Of a stretch of DNA of 64,000 nt, positions 1 to 10,619 are shown piece by piece; within the stretch, counting starts at the first letter, position 1, and every line of letters starts with the position of its first letter. Where the stretch lies: NCBI GenBank assembly GCA_011037195.1, contig JAAEAF010000105.1, positions 62,001 to 126,000 on the forward strand. Direction: 5' to 3'. The notes beneath the pieces were generated by a model. It did not search any database and was not told where the DNA came from. It saw nothing but the letters and a program-made list of their open reading frames with translations. The DNA is from Triatoma infestans. Lineage: Eukaryota > Arthropoda > Insecta > Hemiptera > Reduviidae. The position numbers and the translations under genes are program-made.

Positions 1-380
1 AATTCGGGAACCATAGAACTTAGTACTAAAGTAATAGTTCCAACCTTTAGAGGTTGCCAACTTAATGAAACGCAATAGATTTGTTTCTGTAATATCCTTA
101 GAATTTCCTCTCTAGCTTACGCTGATAGGACTAATGGTGAGTTAAAAAAAAGCAAGGCGCTAGAGAATATAAAGTAAAGATTCACCATTAAATAAATCCC
201 TTCCAGGGATATAAATTAGCACTTAGTTTGCTAATAAAATAGGAGCGCAAATAAAGATATGTAACATCACATATTTGCAGACTCTCTAATTGTTCATAAT
301 TCAAGTGTAAATTTGTCTATGGCGTGCAGTAATTAAAAACTTGAGCTGCAACTTCATTCGCCAGTAGAACGTATTCTTAG

Positions 381-465
381 TTCTTCTTTTTTTTGTGTAC
401 TGTGCCTGGATGCACAGTCAAAAGTGCCTATCACCGGACAGTGAATTGTAGAGGTTCCTAGGAAG
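381..465 (-). mobile_element. SINE fragment (family 1, 3' body)
   Basis: Read on the minus strand, this piece carries the motif CACTGTCCGGTGATAG next to a CTAGGAACCTC block. Both also occur in the better-preserved SINE copies at 46939-47150 and 3193-3392. The tRNA-like head is missing, and the low-coordinate side is a T-rich run that would be the A-rich tail. It is a truncated, inactive copy. Confidence 0.5.
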
Positions 466-1869
466 TTAATGTTAAACAATTCCCAAAGAAGCAAACAAAA
501 ACATAGATATTATTATATTAATTAATAATGGCCCAAAGAAGAATACATTAACATAATATTGGTTTTGTGAATCATTAATGAAGGTCCTGATATTAATAAA
601 ATGACATAATTGAGGCCAAGTTATATATATATATATATAATTAGAGATTGTTGGAAGGGGCGTAGAGGATTGTTAGTAGTTGAAGTCTATTAGATGTTTA
701 CCATTGGTTGGCTGGCTAGCAACATACACAGGTTACACACTAACGTTGTTGTTTGTATCCCATCCTTACTGCCCTAAAGGCTGTTTATAGAAATGACCGT
801 TCTTTGTTCAACTAAACTTAGAGACATGTTGACTGTTTAATATTACCATACTCATAATGTTTATTAATTTACCCTGTAGGGTTTAATTACTAAAACAAGG
901 AAACTGCATTAACCTCCACTCATTTACTACTCTCATTTTATTAAGTTTTATACTTATTTACATGCATTATAATTATATTATATTAATATAAAATACAGTT
1001 GCCAGTTTTACAAAACAAATTTATTACATTATTTATAAATTATCAGTTCTGTATTATTAATATAACCCATTTGTTTCTGCTGCTAATACCACTACGCAAA
1101 TGGGGTTCATGCCACATCCATTATACAGTTTGTGAACAGGGGAAGAATCATCCATCCATCTTATGACAGATTGCTTGGGTTTGAGGAAATTAGGTTCAGG
1201 TCTTTTGGTCGGAACGAGATGTCTGTGGAAGAGCTTAGACTATTCCCATTTAAACTTAAGGACCGATTTCTTCGGTCTGCGGTTAATCTTGATAGGTTAA
1301 ACCCGGGATTTTTGTTCTAAACTTGCTTTACTTTGGGGTAGCTATATGGGCAGAGTGTGGCTTTGGATAGAAGAGGTTTTGGTTACTCCCCACAGACGAT
1401 TATGCTGATAATAGAAAACTGATAACTTTCTCACTTAGGACCATATTCTGTGTGAGAAGTCACAGATTAGAAATGTTAATTCAATAGAAATGTTTAGCCG
1501 ACCGACTGATTTGGCGATATCAGCTTCTCCCTGCTCTTTTAGATAACAGTTTTAACTTTCTTTTACAGCTTTAAGAGACAGTGTTGCGTTCATGACAAAG
1601 TTTAGAAGTATAGTTTCGGGCGATCGCCCATCATCAGTGTATTTTGAAAAACAGAATGCTTAAAAATAGTACGGAAACTTTTTGAAACATAAATATTATA
1701 GTGGTAACCGTAATAGGTTACTTTCATCAGAAGAAATGTTACAAGACCATAAAGACACTTTCGCTACTATCTGATCAATCCCCAAAGCGGCTTTAGACAA
1801 CTGTCACTACAAAAGTTAGCCAGACTCTACCGCTAGAAAACAAGGGGAATATAGCTTTCTTCGGATGCA
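466..1869. other. AT-rich stretch, no gene recognised
   Basis: Mostly AT-rich single-copy-looking DNA with a (TA)n tract near 622-638. A 62-codon frame at 1132-1320 on the plus strand has no recognisable domain and is not supported as a gene. The only structured feature seen is the hairpin motif at 1613-1637, listed separately. Confidence 0.5.
1613..1637 (-). other. Hammerhead-like hairpin motif (CTGATGA...GAAAC)
   Basis: On the minus strand the sequence reads CTGATGA, T, a 4-bp stem GGGC/GCCC around a GATC loop, then GAAAC. The order CTGANGA, stem II, GAAA is that of a hammerhead ribozyme core. However, there is one extra base before stem II, and I cannot identify the flanking stems I and III. 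The same arrangement recurs in fold-back elements at 15.3, 20.9, 30.4 and 59.1 kb. It may be a relic of one of these. Confidence 0.4.
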
Positions 1870-2275
1870 TAAGGAATAAATAAGTGTTAAAGTCGGTTTG
1901 TGCAGACATTTTGCAAGTTCCCCCGCATGGCCGATACCATCGTCGTTTTGTTTTGGCTTTCGCGACGCGCTATGTCGATTCTGCAAGGCCATGGAAGAAA
2001 CCCCGTTACACATTCCTTGTGAGTGTGCTGGCCAGATGAGGACAAGGTTTCTTCAACTAGGAACAAGTGATCCCGGTTCATGACAGAGCTGATTTCAACT
2101 TTGCTAGGCTTGATGAAAAGGGCGAAGCTAAAGGATGTGCTGTAACCATAGGGGATCCACAATAGGCTTCTTAGTGTAGGTCGCCCTTCCCTTTATCAAT
2201 CTAATTTTAAGTAGATCTCCTAGTGTAGGTCGCGTTGGAATAAGGCTCATGTCACCTCTTTTTTAATCTAATCTA
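1870..2275 (+). mobile_element. 5'-truncated non-LTR retrotransposon, (TAATC)n tail
   Basis: The fragment contains the C-terminal zinc knuckle of a non-LTR ORF2 (1898-2083), then a 3' untranslated region with a duplicated TAGTGTAGGTCGC (near 2171 and 2221). It ends in TTAATCTAATCTA. The pentanucleotide tail matches those at 34237-34745 and 62840-63123, so all three belong to one family or close relatives. No target duplication was found, and the 5' boundary is approximate. Confidence 0.6.
1898..2083 (+). pseudogene. Non-LTR ORF2 C-terminal zinc knuckle remnant
   Basis: The 61-residue frame contains the motif LCRFCKAMEETPLHIPCEC, with Cys26, Cys29, His38 and Cys41/Cys43. It is followed by a charged helix-like stretch (AGQMRTRF). 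This CCHC-type arrangement near the C-terminus, after RT and RNase H, is typical of RNase H-bearing non-LTR retrotransposons. All upstream domains are missing, so it is a broken fragment and not a gene. The ATG at its start is fortuitous. Confidence 0.6.
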
Positions 2276-2924
2276 TTGTATGAATCTCACAATTTACCTA
2301 GTTTTTGGCCTATTATTATTACCTAATTCAGTTTACACACATTTATATACTTGTTCTATTTCTCTCTGTACTTATTTTTAGGCGGCCTTAAATAAAAATA
2401 GTTTTTTTTTGCAGTGTGAGCCAGAATGTCACATTTGTTTTCGTTATTGAGAAGCTTGAGCCACACATTATAACTTCTTGAAGGGACCAAATGAAAAGAA
2501 AGCCAAGTTGTAATTTCCCAGCCTAATTTTTCAATAGTTGTTTTAAGTGTTGATTACGCAATGTTTGGGCGAGCGTTTTCCTCCTCTGCAAATCACCTCT
2601 CCTTTTCCAGGATCACATGCCTCACTTTGTTTTCACCCATCGCTCTGTAATACTGTCTAATGATATTATGCTGTCCTTCCATAAAATGACAGATTGCATT
2701 TACACATCAGTAGGATGTAGTCGTTTCGTAACTATGTAATACATAATATGATCTTTCAGGTATTTGCGGCTTTGTCACAAAACACTTTTCAGTTTGAGAC
2801 TTTTTGTTTCACCTACATTGCAATAGATTTCTTCAGGACTGCTGATTTAACATTACAGTCAACACTACTCTGAAAAATCCTATTACAATATGAGCGAAAG
2901 AAGGGTTTATAACAAACCATTGAG
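2276..2924. other. AT-rich stretch, nothing recognised
   Basis: No reading frame, RNA or repeat that I can support. There is a poly-T tract near 2401, and the rest is unremarkable AT-rich DNA. Confidence 0.4.
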
Positions 2925-3190
2925 CGATCTCAACATGAAGATCTAAGAGTTTTGTAAGGAATACAAGGAACTTTTGCGGAAGGTTCCGGATTCAAGTCCA
3001 GACAGAGCTGCCCTTATATTTTCTATTTGTGGGAGATGTAGAGATACCTCACTTTCCAGTGATGGGCAGTGTTATCTATATCGAGAAAATGCAACCCTGA
3101 GGCCTGCAGAGCACTGGAAAGACTCTGGGCGCCAATGACCATAGAGTTGGCATTTCTTAAAAAAAAAAAATAAATAAATATAATAATAAT
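2925..3190 (+). mobile_element. tRNA-derived SINE (family 1), diverged full-length copy
   Basis: A degenerate B box, GGATTCAAGTCC (near 2990), precedes a body that aligns by eye with the copies at 46939-47150 and 52604-52765: a TTAGA..TTCTA block, CACT..CCAGTGATGG, GCACTGGAAAGACTC, then GCGCCAATGACCATAG. It ends in an A-rich tail running into ATAAATAAATA. The A box is barely recognisable. A second family member follows head to tail at 3193. Confidence 0.5.
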
Positions 3191-3192
3191 AC

Positions 3193-3392
3193 TTCTGCAG
3201 ATGCGGAGACCCCGGGATCGAATCGTGGCAGTGCTGCTCTTAGAGTTTCTTTTTCTAGGGGCTCTACACGTCACTGTCCGAAGATGGGTACTGATGGCTG
3301 TAAACGCGAAAATACTGTCCGAAGGTCGGCATTGCACTGACTTTGGTTCCGGTCCGGGCGCCAGTGACCTCATCAAAACTAACGAGCCATTA
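3193..3392 (+). mobile_element. tRNA-derived SINE (family 1), 5'-truncated
   Basis: The copy starts near the B box (GGGATCGAATCGTGGCAG). It continues with CTTAGAGTTTCTTTTTCTAG, CACTGTCCGAAGATGG, GTCGGCATTGCACTGACT and GGCGCCAGTGACC, the same block order as in the other family members. The A-box half of the tRNA-like head is absent. It sits directly downstream of the copy at 2925-3190 in the same orientation, which suggests one SINE inserted into the tail of another. Confidence 0.55.
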
Positions 3393-4747
3393 ACTTTATG
3401 CATATGGTTTTAAAAACATAAGTCAAGTTCAGTTTAAAATTATATTGAACGCTAGTAGATTAAGTGAGAGTGGGTTTTATCCTTTCATGATTAAATAGGA
3501 ATATTTTATTTCTAAAAATGAGGTGCATTACTTACCGTTACTTAAATTTTCCTACATTTGTAATCCTAAACATCTTTTGATATCAAATTAGGGTATTTTT
3601 TTTCTCTCTCTTGATGTGATTATTATATGCAAACAAATAAGCAAAAATGTTTGTAATTTGACAGTTTCATCATACCATACGCATGAAATGCTTAAATATT
3701 ATGAAAAAAAAACAAAAACGGATACAACAATGTAGACAGGAATGGCACAAATTGACGGTAGATTGTTATTGTGAAGCTGGAATTTAAAAATCCATTGTTT
3801 GATGAATGTTCTCTTATTGAAATATTAGAAAAATTCCATAGCAAAAATAACAAAACTGAATTTGTTTTGTCAAGAGATCAGTTTATTGATAATATTGTTG
3901 TTCATATATACTGAGTTGTTATAATAAAGTCTTTGAAATTGAATAATTTCTTCATGCCAAATTGGTAATCATTAGTGTTTTCGGTTAAATAAAAACACTA
4001 TTGAGTGCAACAGCACATATTTATCGAGAGTACTAGATTTTTCACTTTCGTAATAAAAAAAAAATATATCTTCCTTCTTTTTTATTATTATTATTTTTTT
4101 GCTTGTGGATACTAATTAGAATTAGTAGCCAAAATATAGTGAGGGGGGCAGACAGTAAAAGTGCTGCTTGGAGATCATTAGCCAGGTTTTTTCTTTTCTC
4201 TTTTTTTTTTAAAAAAAAAACTTTACTTTTTGCAGAAGTGGGAGGAAATACTAGAGTTGAGGTAGATCTCTCTTCTTCATCCGAGTATAGGAGGGTCTGC
4301 CGAATTAAAACCAGCCCAGAATGACTGGGTTATACCAGCGCGCTTCCACTCCCTACCATGCACAAGAAATGCTGATTGCCCTTGCTAATTGGCTTCCGTC
4401 TATATAATGTTATCTAAAGTGTACCCACAATAAAAGTTCCCTATTTTTCTATAAGAGTTCTGTTGTCCGCCCGCCTGTTAAGTACTTACTACTACTCTAT
4501 TCCTGTTATAATTTTATTTATATCAACAGTATAATTATATTTTATATCAACATTTTATTATAAAAGTGATTTATTTTTTTATTTAATTTAAAAAAAAAGA
4601 AGAGAATAACAGAAATTAGAGGAAGAATCCTCTCAGAGTTATTTTATTGCTTATTAATATTACTTTAATGCTAATAACTTAATAATATTAGATTATATGG
4701 CATTATTAGAAAACTGGTACATTAACGTTAAAATGAGTAACGGTGCG
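3393..4747. other. AT-rich stretch, no gene recognised
   Basis: Low-complexity A and T runs (for example near 3710, 4056 and 4200) in AT-rich DNA. Short open frames here show no domain. It ends where the long inverted duplication begins. Confidence 0.4.
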
Positions 4748-6046
4748 TTACTGTCATGATTATTATTGTAAGATTGTTGTAAATCTGCGCCAATTATTTG
4801 ATGAGGGAATTTCTGATATTTAAATTTGTTTGTATTTAAATGTATATATTAAATTGGAAGTGCACCACGTGTTTCTCTCAACATTTATTGGCTTATTATT
4901 TATTTTTTTTAGGCTTCTTTATTTATTGGGATTTTTTTTGAAAGCCTGTGTGAGAGGTTATTATTTATTAATACTCAATTATAGTTATTATAAGTTTATT
5001 TATTAAATTTAAATGTATGTTACTTACTGTATTATAGAGTTACACCTAGCTATAAGTAAGATGGTGGGTAACTGGCATGAAACGGCGCTAACATATCACT
5101 CAACGTTTCTCCAAAGCCACATGTTTCCCACGACTAGATAAACTTTTCAGAAATTCCATAATTCTATTCATTTGAATCTGTATGTACTAGTAAGTGCTGG
5201 GATACGAATGATCAAGAAATTTGGAAAATGTTCCTTAAATCATGTCATGGGGGGCAGATAAAAAAGGAATATACTACTTGGTCATAAAATAGCCGGTCGT
5301 AATACCAAGGGTTAGAGAGTATAAGCCTTGTCAACTTGTAAAAATTAGTAAATTTATATAAAAAAAAAAGCTTCCCTTCCCCCTTTGAGATGAGTTTAAC
5401 CCCCCAAAACCTTATTCTGTGAAGTTGCCCTTCCGATTAACCAATTTTCGTCAATTTTGGAATTCTATCAATCATTATAACTTACATTAATATTATTAAA
5501 TAAGTGATAAAACCTAACATCTACTGAAGTGATACTTTGAAGGAAAATTTCCTGATTACCTCCCGAAAAATATCAATTTTTTTCATATAAATGTGATCGA
5601 AATATATGTGTACCGATAGTATACGGAAAGAAAATCGCGAAAAAATGAAAAAAAAAAAGGAAAGAATAATACAGTCGCAGTTAATGGATTTTATCCGAAA
5701 CGTTCGTGTCAGATGCGTTTGTAATAGGAGTTTCAGGGGGTTTAAAATTAATAACTAAATACTATTAATAGTGCACTATAATTAATATATATACAGTTAT
5801 GATTCTATGGACTTGACTTAGGAGATTAAGAGACAGGAAGATAAACTCCATGAGAGACTGAGAGATAGGCAAGAGCTGATTGTAGACTCGATATTTGTGT
5901 TTGGCTGGTCGCACGGAAGGTGTCTTTGCTCTTGAAGATGGTGATAGAATGGGGGCCTCCACTGTCCCTTTTTCCTTCAATTTAGACCCCTGTGGTAGGG
6001 AAAATAGGACAGTGCTTCATCCCTAACCCTTGGTTGGCTTCGTTTC

Positions 6047-6057
6047 CTTTTATACGA
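6047..6057 (-). promoter_or_regulatory. TATA-like box in left arm, facing outward
   Basis: The minus strand reads CTCGTATAAAAGG. The right arm has the same block on the plus strand near 12100. Transcription from either would run away from the centre of the inverted repeat. It is a sequence match only; I see no coding region downstream. Confidence 0.25.
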
Positions 6058-6326
6058 GCTTGGCGTTCCTTGCGGACAGCAGGGAACTAAGTTGACTTGT
6101 GATATGCCCTCACACGTTACTGGTGCATAAACAGAATACTATTTTCGTTTTTGAGTATTTTGTTCTCTAATAGAAAGTAATATTTCTATTCTTTAATCTG
6201 ATTATACAAAACATATTTTTTTGGCGACCGTATATGTCGATATCAAGTTTTAACTGGAAATAATGTCTTTAGGTTCCTTGAATCCGTAAAAGTGTTTTTT
6301 TTAGAAATAGGCCTCTGTGTGTAGGT

Positions 6327-6359
<33 letters not shown>

Positions 6360-6560
6360 GTGTCTTTATTGAGAATATTGTTTATAAAACATATTATTTA
6401 CAATTATTAAAAGAAAACCATCTGACAGACATACTCATTGGCCAAGTGACCGTTTGAGGAGGTCGCCGCAAATAAACAGAAATATTAAACTAATAAACTT
6501 CATATTATATTAAACAATAAATAAAGAGACAAAAACCAAACCTCAAGAACTGTTACAACT

Positions 6561-6651
6561 TTTTTTTTTTTTTTTTTTCTTCTTGGCACTACAGCCCTTG
6601 AAGGGCCTTGACCTCCTTAGTAATTTGCCTCCCGCTCTCTCTATCTAGGGC
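6561..6651 (-). mobile_element. SINE nested in the non-LTR element, 11-bp target duplication
   Basis: The flanks are perfect copies of CTGTTACAACT at 6550-6560 and 6652-6662. On the minus strand the short body includes GGCTGTAGTGCCAAGAAG followed by an A tail of about 20 bases (plus-strand T run 6561-6578). It has no visible tRNA head, so it is a 5'-truncated copy. It lies in the 3' UTR of the 6330-7455 element and is therefore younger than it. Confidence 0.85.
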
Positions 6652-6688
6652 CTGTTACAACTAACTACAAAACATATATATATAGACT

Positions 6689-6955
6689 TCAGTAATTAAA
6701 TTGAGAGACCATTTCATACCTGTAGAGCCAAGCTTGTTTACAATAATTAATTAAACATAACCAATTTTTGCCATTGAGGTAACTCAGAAATTCATCTTGA
6801 CTTAAGGTGTTTTGATTGAAATATTTTATTCGGAATTCTCTTAGTATGGGACATACCGCCACAAAATGAAAAACGTCTTCTATTCTATCTTGCAAGTTAC
6901 ACAGAGAGCATAATTTTACATTTTGTTTGAATGAATATTTATTTAAATGCAACAC
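6689..6955 (-). pseudogene. Non-LTR ORF2 C-terminal zinc knuckle
   Basis: The 88-residue minus-strand frame has Cys16, Cys19, His30 and Cys35 (CSLC...VFHFVAVC), a C-x2-C-x10-H-x4-C knuckle. It then ends in a tail that closely resembles the C-terminus at 21697-22059: both end ...LNG(K/E)(N/D)W...VS(Q/E)FN. It is the last domain of the truncated ORF2. The upstream coding part lies at 7177-7440, and the frame is interrupted between the two. Confidence 0.75.
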
Positions 6956-7176
6956 TTCCCCTCTTAATTTAATAAGCCAGCTAACAGAGTTAGCATCTAA
7001 ATTAATATTTGCAACATTAATCTGTTATCTAGCTGCTTATAAAGGACATGTCGCTTACTATTTTGTGCTGCTAACTTAAAATCATTAATTAATTTTACCC
7101 TCATTATTTCTGGTATTCTTAACTTTCTGGAAATAAAGTCCGATAATGTTATATTGAAATCTAGGCACAATTTTTC

Positions 7177-7440
7177 CTACTCTTTGTACAGAAATATCTT
7201 TTTAGCAATAATTTTTTTCAGTAGAATAGTCGGGTACCTAAACGTTTCTAGTGCTTGACATTTATCAATATATTTCAGATGTAATTTAACTGTATAAAGA
7301 AAAGTTGGAACTAATTTTGTTTCAAGAAAAATTACAAAATCTGGTATAGTCAGAGGAAGATTAAAAATTTTTTTAATGAAATATTTTTGTAATTTTTCCA
7401 CGCAATCCATACATAGTACAACCCCAAATCTGGGCACCAT
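7177..7440 (-). pseudogene. Non-LTR reverse transcriptase thumb-region remnant
   Basis: The 87-residue frame shows the pattern VEKLQKYFIKKIFNLP...LETKLVPTFLYTVKLHLKYI. This corresponds to the conserved segment after the RT palm in non-LTR ORF2 proteins, usually a 'Q..F.K.I..LP....Y...LE.G..P' pattern. The catalytic YADD region is absent because the element is 5'-truncated at 7455. It shares its strand with 6689-6955, and stops and frame changes separate the two. Confidence 0.65.
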
Positions 7441-7646
7441 AACAAACTATTGCTCCTGTGTGTAGGTGTATGGGCGTTGTTTTTTTTTTTTTTTTCCGAA
7501 AACGGCTCCAACGATTTCCTTTAAACTTGATATGTAAACTACAAATTTTTTTTTTGAAAAATTTCTCTGGGGAAATTTATTTAATAGAGATTTTATGGGA
7601 AGGATAGGTTTATACTCTGCGATTCTATCATCTATGAATTTAAATT

Positions 7647-8060
7647 CTACCATCTGCGTCATGTTAATGAGAATTAAACTTTTTTTTTGCCTAAAATTTC
7701 ATATCTGAAGAAAATCTGTGACGGCAATGTAGTTTTTCTTCTACTTTTTTTGTTTTTTTTTGTTTTTAGCGTTATAACGAAAACGAAACAGAGTGATTCT
7801 TCGATCATGCTACACCTGACTATTCACTAAAGACTTCTCACATTTTATTTGAAACTTCTTTACGAGAAAATATTTAAATGAAAATGAAATATATTACTAA
7901 AATCCCGAGTTGAAAAATATGGTTATAGCGGAGCGCGAATTTTCTGAACTTTTTTTTTTTTGGTTTCCCGTGATTTTCTCGACAACTACAGAACAGTTTT
8001 ATCACTTTTGTTTCAAACTTTTTGGAGGTGGGGGGGGGGGGGATTGATTTAGCAAGGCTC
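7647..8060 (-). repeat. Diverged HINE-like family sequence
   Basis: Minus-orientation blocks typical of the 1-kb family can be picked out: CGTGATTTTCTCGACAACTA, TTATTTGAAACTTCTTTACG and ATCCCGAGTTGAAAA. They are interrupted and too diverged to place ends. This part does not align with the right arm of the large inverted repeat, which fixes its inner boundary near 7646. Confidence 0.4.
8029..8042. repeat. G homopolymer run
   Basis: A run of about a dozen G residues, unusual in such AT-rich DNA. It could be an assembly or slippage artefact. Confidence 0.6.
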
Positions 8061-8470
8061 TGGACAAGGATGACGTTAGACTTCGTTGCAATTTCCATAT
8101 ATTACAATATAGGTTGTCCCAATTGTATAATAATATTGAAGCAGCTAAATATTTAGTTGAAAAAAAAAAATTGCCATTTCGACTGACAAGAATTGCAGTT
8201 ACAGAAAGTCATCTGAATGTTTGACTGAAGTCAAAAATGATGTTTAGTTGTTTATTACTCATTCGTTTAAAAAAATGTTGAATCATCAAAGAAGTGATAT
8301 GGTTTATACAATTTCAATAAGAGATTCCAGTGTTAGGAATGAGTCGAGAGGATAGATATAAAAATAACATAGGAGAGAATAACAGCTGGTGGATCGGTAG
8401 GTAAATCGAAACAGATTTGAAGCAAGAATTTATCTTGTAGTGGTACGTTTATGTTTCATGCCTGGAAAAA

Positions 8471-9009
8471 TGACAATATAATGAGGTTGTTGAAGGAGAG
8501 AAATGGTCTGGTTAAAATGAATAGAATATGGTCAACACTGTATAATATGAAGAATGACACAGATGCCTGGACTTTACACTTGAAATGATAGAGTATGGTA
8601 GAGTGGAAAAGGGGTAATGACACGTAGTGATTGGCTGTATGAACTCTGTAGTATAAACTGTTCTCCTATCTATCTGTTTCCCGTCACTGTATTTATGTGG
8701 TTTCTCCCACTTCAGTCCGAGAGAGTGGTCCTGTCATTTTGTCTCTCTCTCTTTTTGCAATAACATCATCCCCAATATAATGAGGTTGTTGAAGGAGAGA
8801 AATGGTCTGGTTAAAATGAATTAACAGAATATGGTTAACACTGTATAATATGATAAATGACACAGACTGCCTGGACTTTACACAGAGTATGGTAGAGTGG
8901 AAAAGGGGTAATGACATGTAGTGATTGGCTGTATGAACTCTGTAGTATAAACTGTTCCATTCGCTGTATTTATGTAGTTTCTCCCACTCCAGTCCGAGAG
9001 AGTGGTCCT

Positions 9010-9049
<40 letters not shown>

Positions 9050-9055
9050 TATTAC
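8471..9055 (+). repeat. Tandem pair of LTR-like units (~290 bp each)
   Basis: Two head-to-tail copies start at AATATAATGAGGTTGTTGAA (8475 and 8777). They share GGAGAGAAATGGTCTGG, GAGTATGGTAGAGTGG, GTGATTGGCTGTATGAAC and CCGAGAGAGTGGTCCTGTCA, and each ends in a TC-rich tract followed by CAATAACA or CTATTACA. Copy 2 lacks a short internal segment and has a much longer (TC)n tract. The diverged relative at 22924-23333 begins TGTTA and ends GTTACA, as LTRs do. No internal retroelement coding region is present. Confidence 0.55.
9015..9047. repeat. (TC)n microsatellite
   Basis: About 16 uninterrupted TC units at the 3' end of the second LTR-like copy. The first copy has only a short, interrupted tract at the same position. 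Confidence 0.95.
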
Positions 9056-10619
9056 AACAAATTCCAGTTTGTATTTTTGGAAGTATATACGAGATAAGTG
9101 AACTTTATATTAGGAATCGAGGATTCCGTTGAGTTTCCTGAATAACTCCAGATGCTTTACCCATTTAGAAGATGATTGATGATATTTCTTTGACTAAGAA
9201 ACCGTTTAACGGTTTGTTAATAGAGAAACGTCATTTCTGTTTTCAACATAAATACTGTAAATGAAAACAATCTGGAAATCCTAGTAACTTCTTCCAAATT
9301 GAAATATTGAATATTGAAATGACTACTACAAAAAACAAAAACAAAAAAAGTGATCGAATTAAAGAGGATGAAATGATGGGAGGATGGAAAAGAGGTAAAG
9401 ATGTATCAGTTCAAACAGCAAGGTTACGTATACAGCTGAGAGATCTTATTTTAGACATAATTCTCTACAAGATTGTAAACGGTATAACAGTGAGTAGGCT
9501 ACTGCCTACTCTTACCAGCCCACCCAAGCGCTATGTATATGTGTGTGCGAGTATACAGAAAGTGGAATGCGTAGAGAAACCACCTCTAACCCCTAGCTTC
9601 CCAACAAAGTCTTACTTTATTCAGGACACGTTTTACCACCAAAACACTATCTTGTAATACTCTAGGAAAACGCCCCAATCCAGACCTTATACACTCACAC
9701 ATACATACACTTACAAAGAAAAGTGGGTTAGAGACACAGAATATGAGAGAGTAACATGAGTTGCCAGATAGGCGAGATAGTGAGAGGGGAAATGTTACAT
9801 ACAGACTTAAAGGAATTACATCTCTTCTTGGAGGTGTTTCTTTTAGAAAGCGAGTTGGCTGTTGGTTGGTGGAAAAGCTTCGGCCGCCGCGCCAATGTCC
9901 TAGCACTAGTACACGGTGTTAAAGTATGAGGAAGGTTAGAAAAAGGAAAGACGACTGATAGGATTATTGCAGGGTTAACATGGTAGTGGTAATGTAGAGG
10001 CTGTGCCACGTGACTTTAGCGTTAAAACGAAAGACTTCCACCTCTATGTTCTCTTCTCTTCATATCATTCCTGTTTTTTTTTTCATTCTTCCTTAGTTTT
10101 ACTCGCAATATAGGGCCGATGTTCACAGTCCCTAAACACCAACACACACACACACACAAACATACACACACACACCACAAAGACACACACAGAAGTAGAT
10201 AATGGACTCTTTGCTTCTTATTTTTTATTATTATTATCTTTTCTGCTTTCTTCATATTACTACTCACGTATAAAGTTCAATATTGGCCAACCCAACATTA
10301 GTAAACTATTTCTAAAACTATCAACGAAACTATCCCATGTAAAAAAGAAAAAAAATGTTCATTGCCACTTTCATCCGCATATCCATTCTTACTTTCCCAT
10401 AACGCTAATGTAATGCAAAACATTATGAAGTTCGGATTACCTCCTTCACTTACTATTTAGATCGTGGTATTAAAAGCGTCTACTAAGTACTAACATTGTA
10501 CGTAGAACAATTTTTTTTTGTTCTTTCAAAATTTTTAACATCATTAATATAAAAACACTCCAATACTTTAAACTACCAATGCAATTTACGTTGATTAGTG
10601 TTTTAAGAATAAACAAAAA
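9056..10619. other. Unassigned stretch with overlapping uncharacterised frames
   Basis: A 116-codon plus-strand frame (9307-9657) and an overlapping minus-strand frame (9586-9906) are open, but neither shows a domain, signal peptide or conserved motif. The first is Lys-rich and low in complexity at its N-terminus. The section near 9480-10020 is less AT-rich than its surroundings. A (CA)n tract lies at 10142-10195. I would not call a gene here. Confidence 0.3.
10142..10195. repeat. Imperfect (CA)n microsatellite
   Basis: CA repeats broken by AAACATA and CAAAG. The apparent Cys-rich minus-strand frame here is simply this repeat translated. Confidence 0.9.

Larger units (their letters stand above)
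6330..7455 (-). mobile_element. 5'-truncated non-LTR retrotransposon with 15-bp target duplication
   Basis: The insertion is bounded by perfect copies of CTGTGTGTAGGTGTA at 6315-6329 and 7456-7470. The unoccupied version of this site survives in the right arm of the inverted repeat (11830-11844, reverse complement). On the minus strand the element runs from a truncated ORF2 (RT thumb region) through a zinc knuckle to a 3' UTR ending in a (TTA)n tail (plus 6329-6360). A SINE is nested at 6561-6651. A related 3' end lies at 29158-29290 and a related coding end at 21468-22395. Confidence 0.9.
4748..7646 (+). repeat. Left arm of a long inverted duplication
   Basis: Reverse-complementing this arm reproduces 11664-13426 from end to end. 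Matching landmarks include GTGCACCACGTG near 4861, the TATA block near 6055, the GGTCGCACGGAAGG block near 5908 and TTCATAGATGATAG near 7630. The outer edge is TTACTGTCATGATTAT. Without the 1126-bp retrotransposon insertion and its duplicated 15-bp target, the arm is about 1758 bp, against 1763 bp on the right. Both arms include pieces of the 1-kb HINE-like family. Confidence 0.85.

Noticed and set aside
1132..1320. 62-codon plus-strand frame starting MNRGRIIHPSYDRL
   Set aside because: The composition is somewhat protein-like, but no domain, neighbouring exon or retroelement context could be recognised.
3023..3403. 126-codon minus-strand frame
   Set aside because: It lies across two SINE copies read backwards and contains a poly-T/TTATTTATT-derived FIYFFF stretch. 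No domain.
9307..9657. 116-codon plus-strand frame
   Set aside because: Lys/Asn-rich start, no domain, overlapped by an equally long antisense frame. Without transcript evidence it is not a gene call.
10022..10267. Cys/Val-rich minus-strand frame
   Set aside because: A translated (CA)n repeat.
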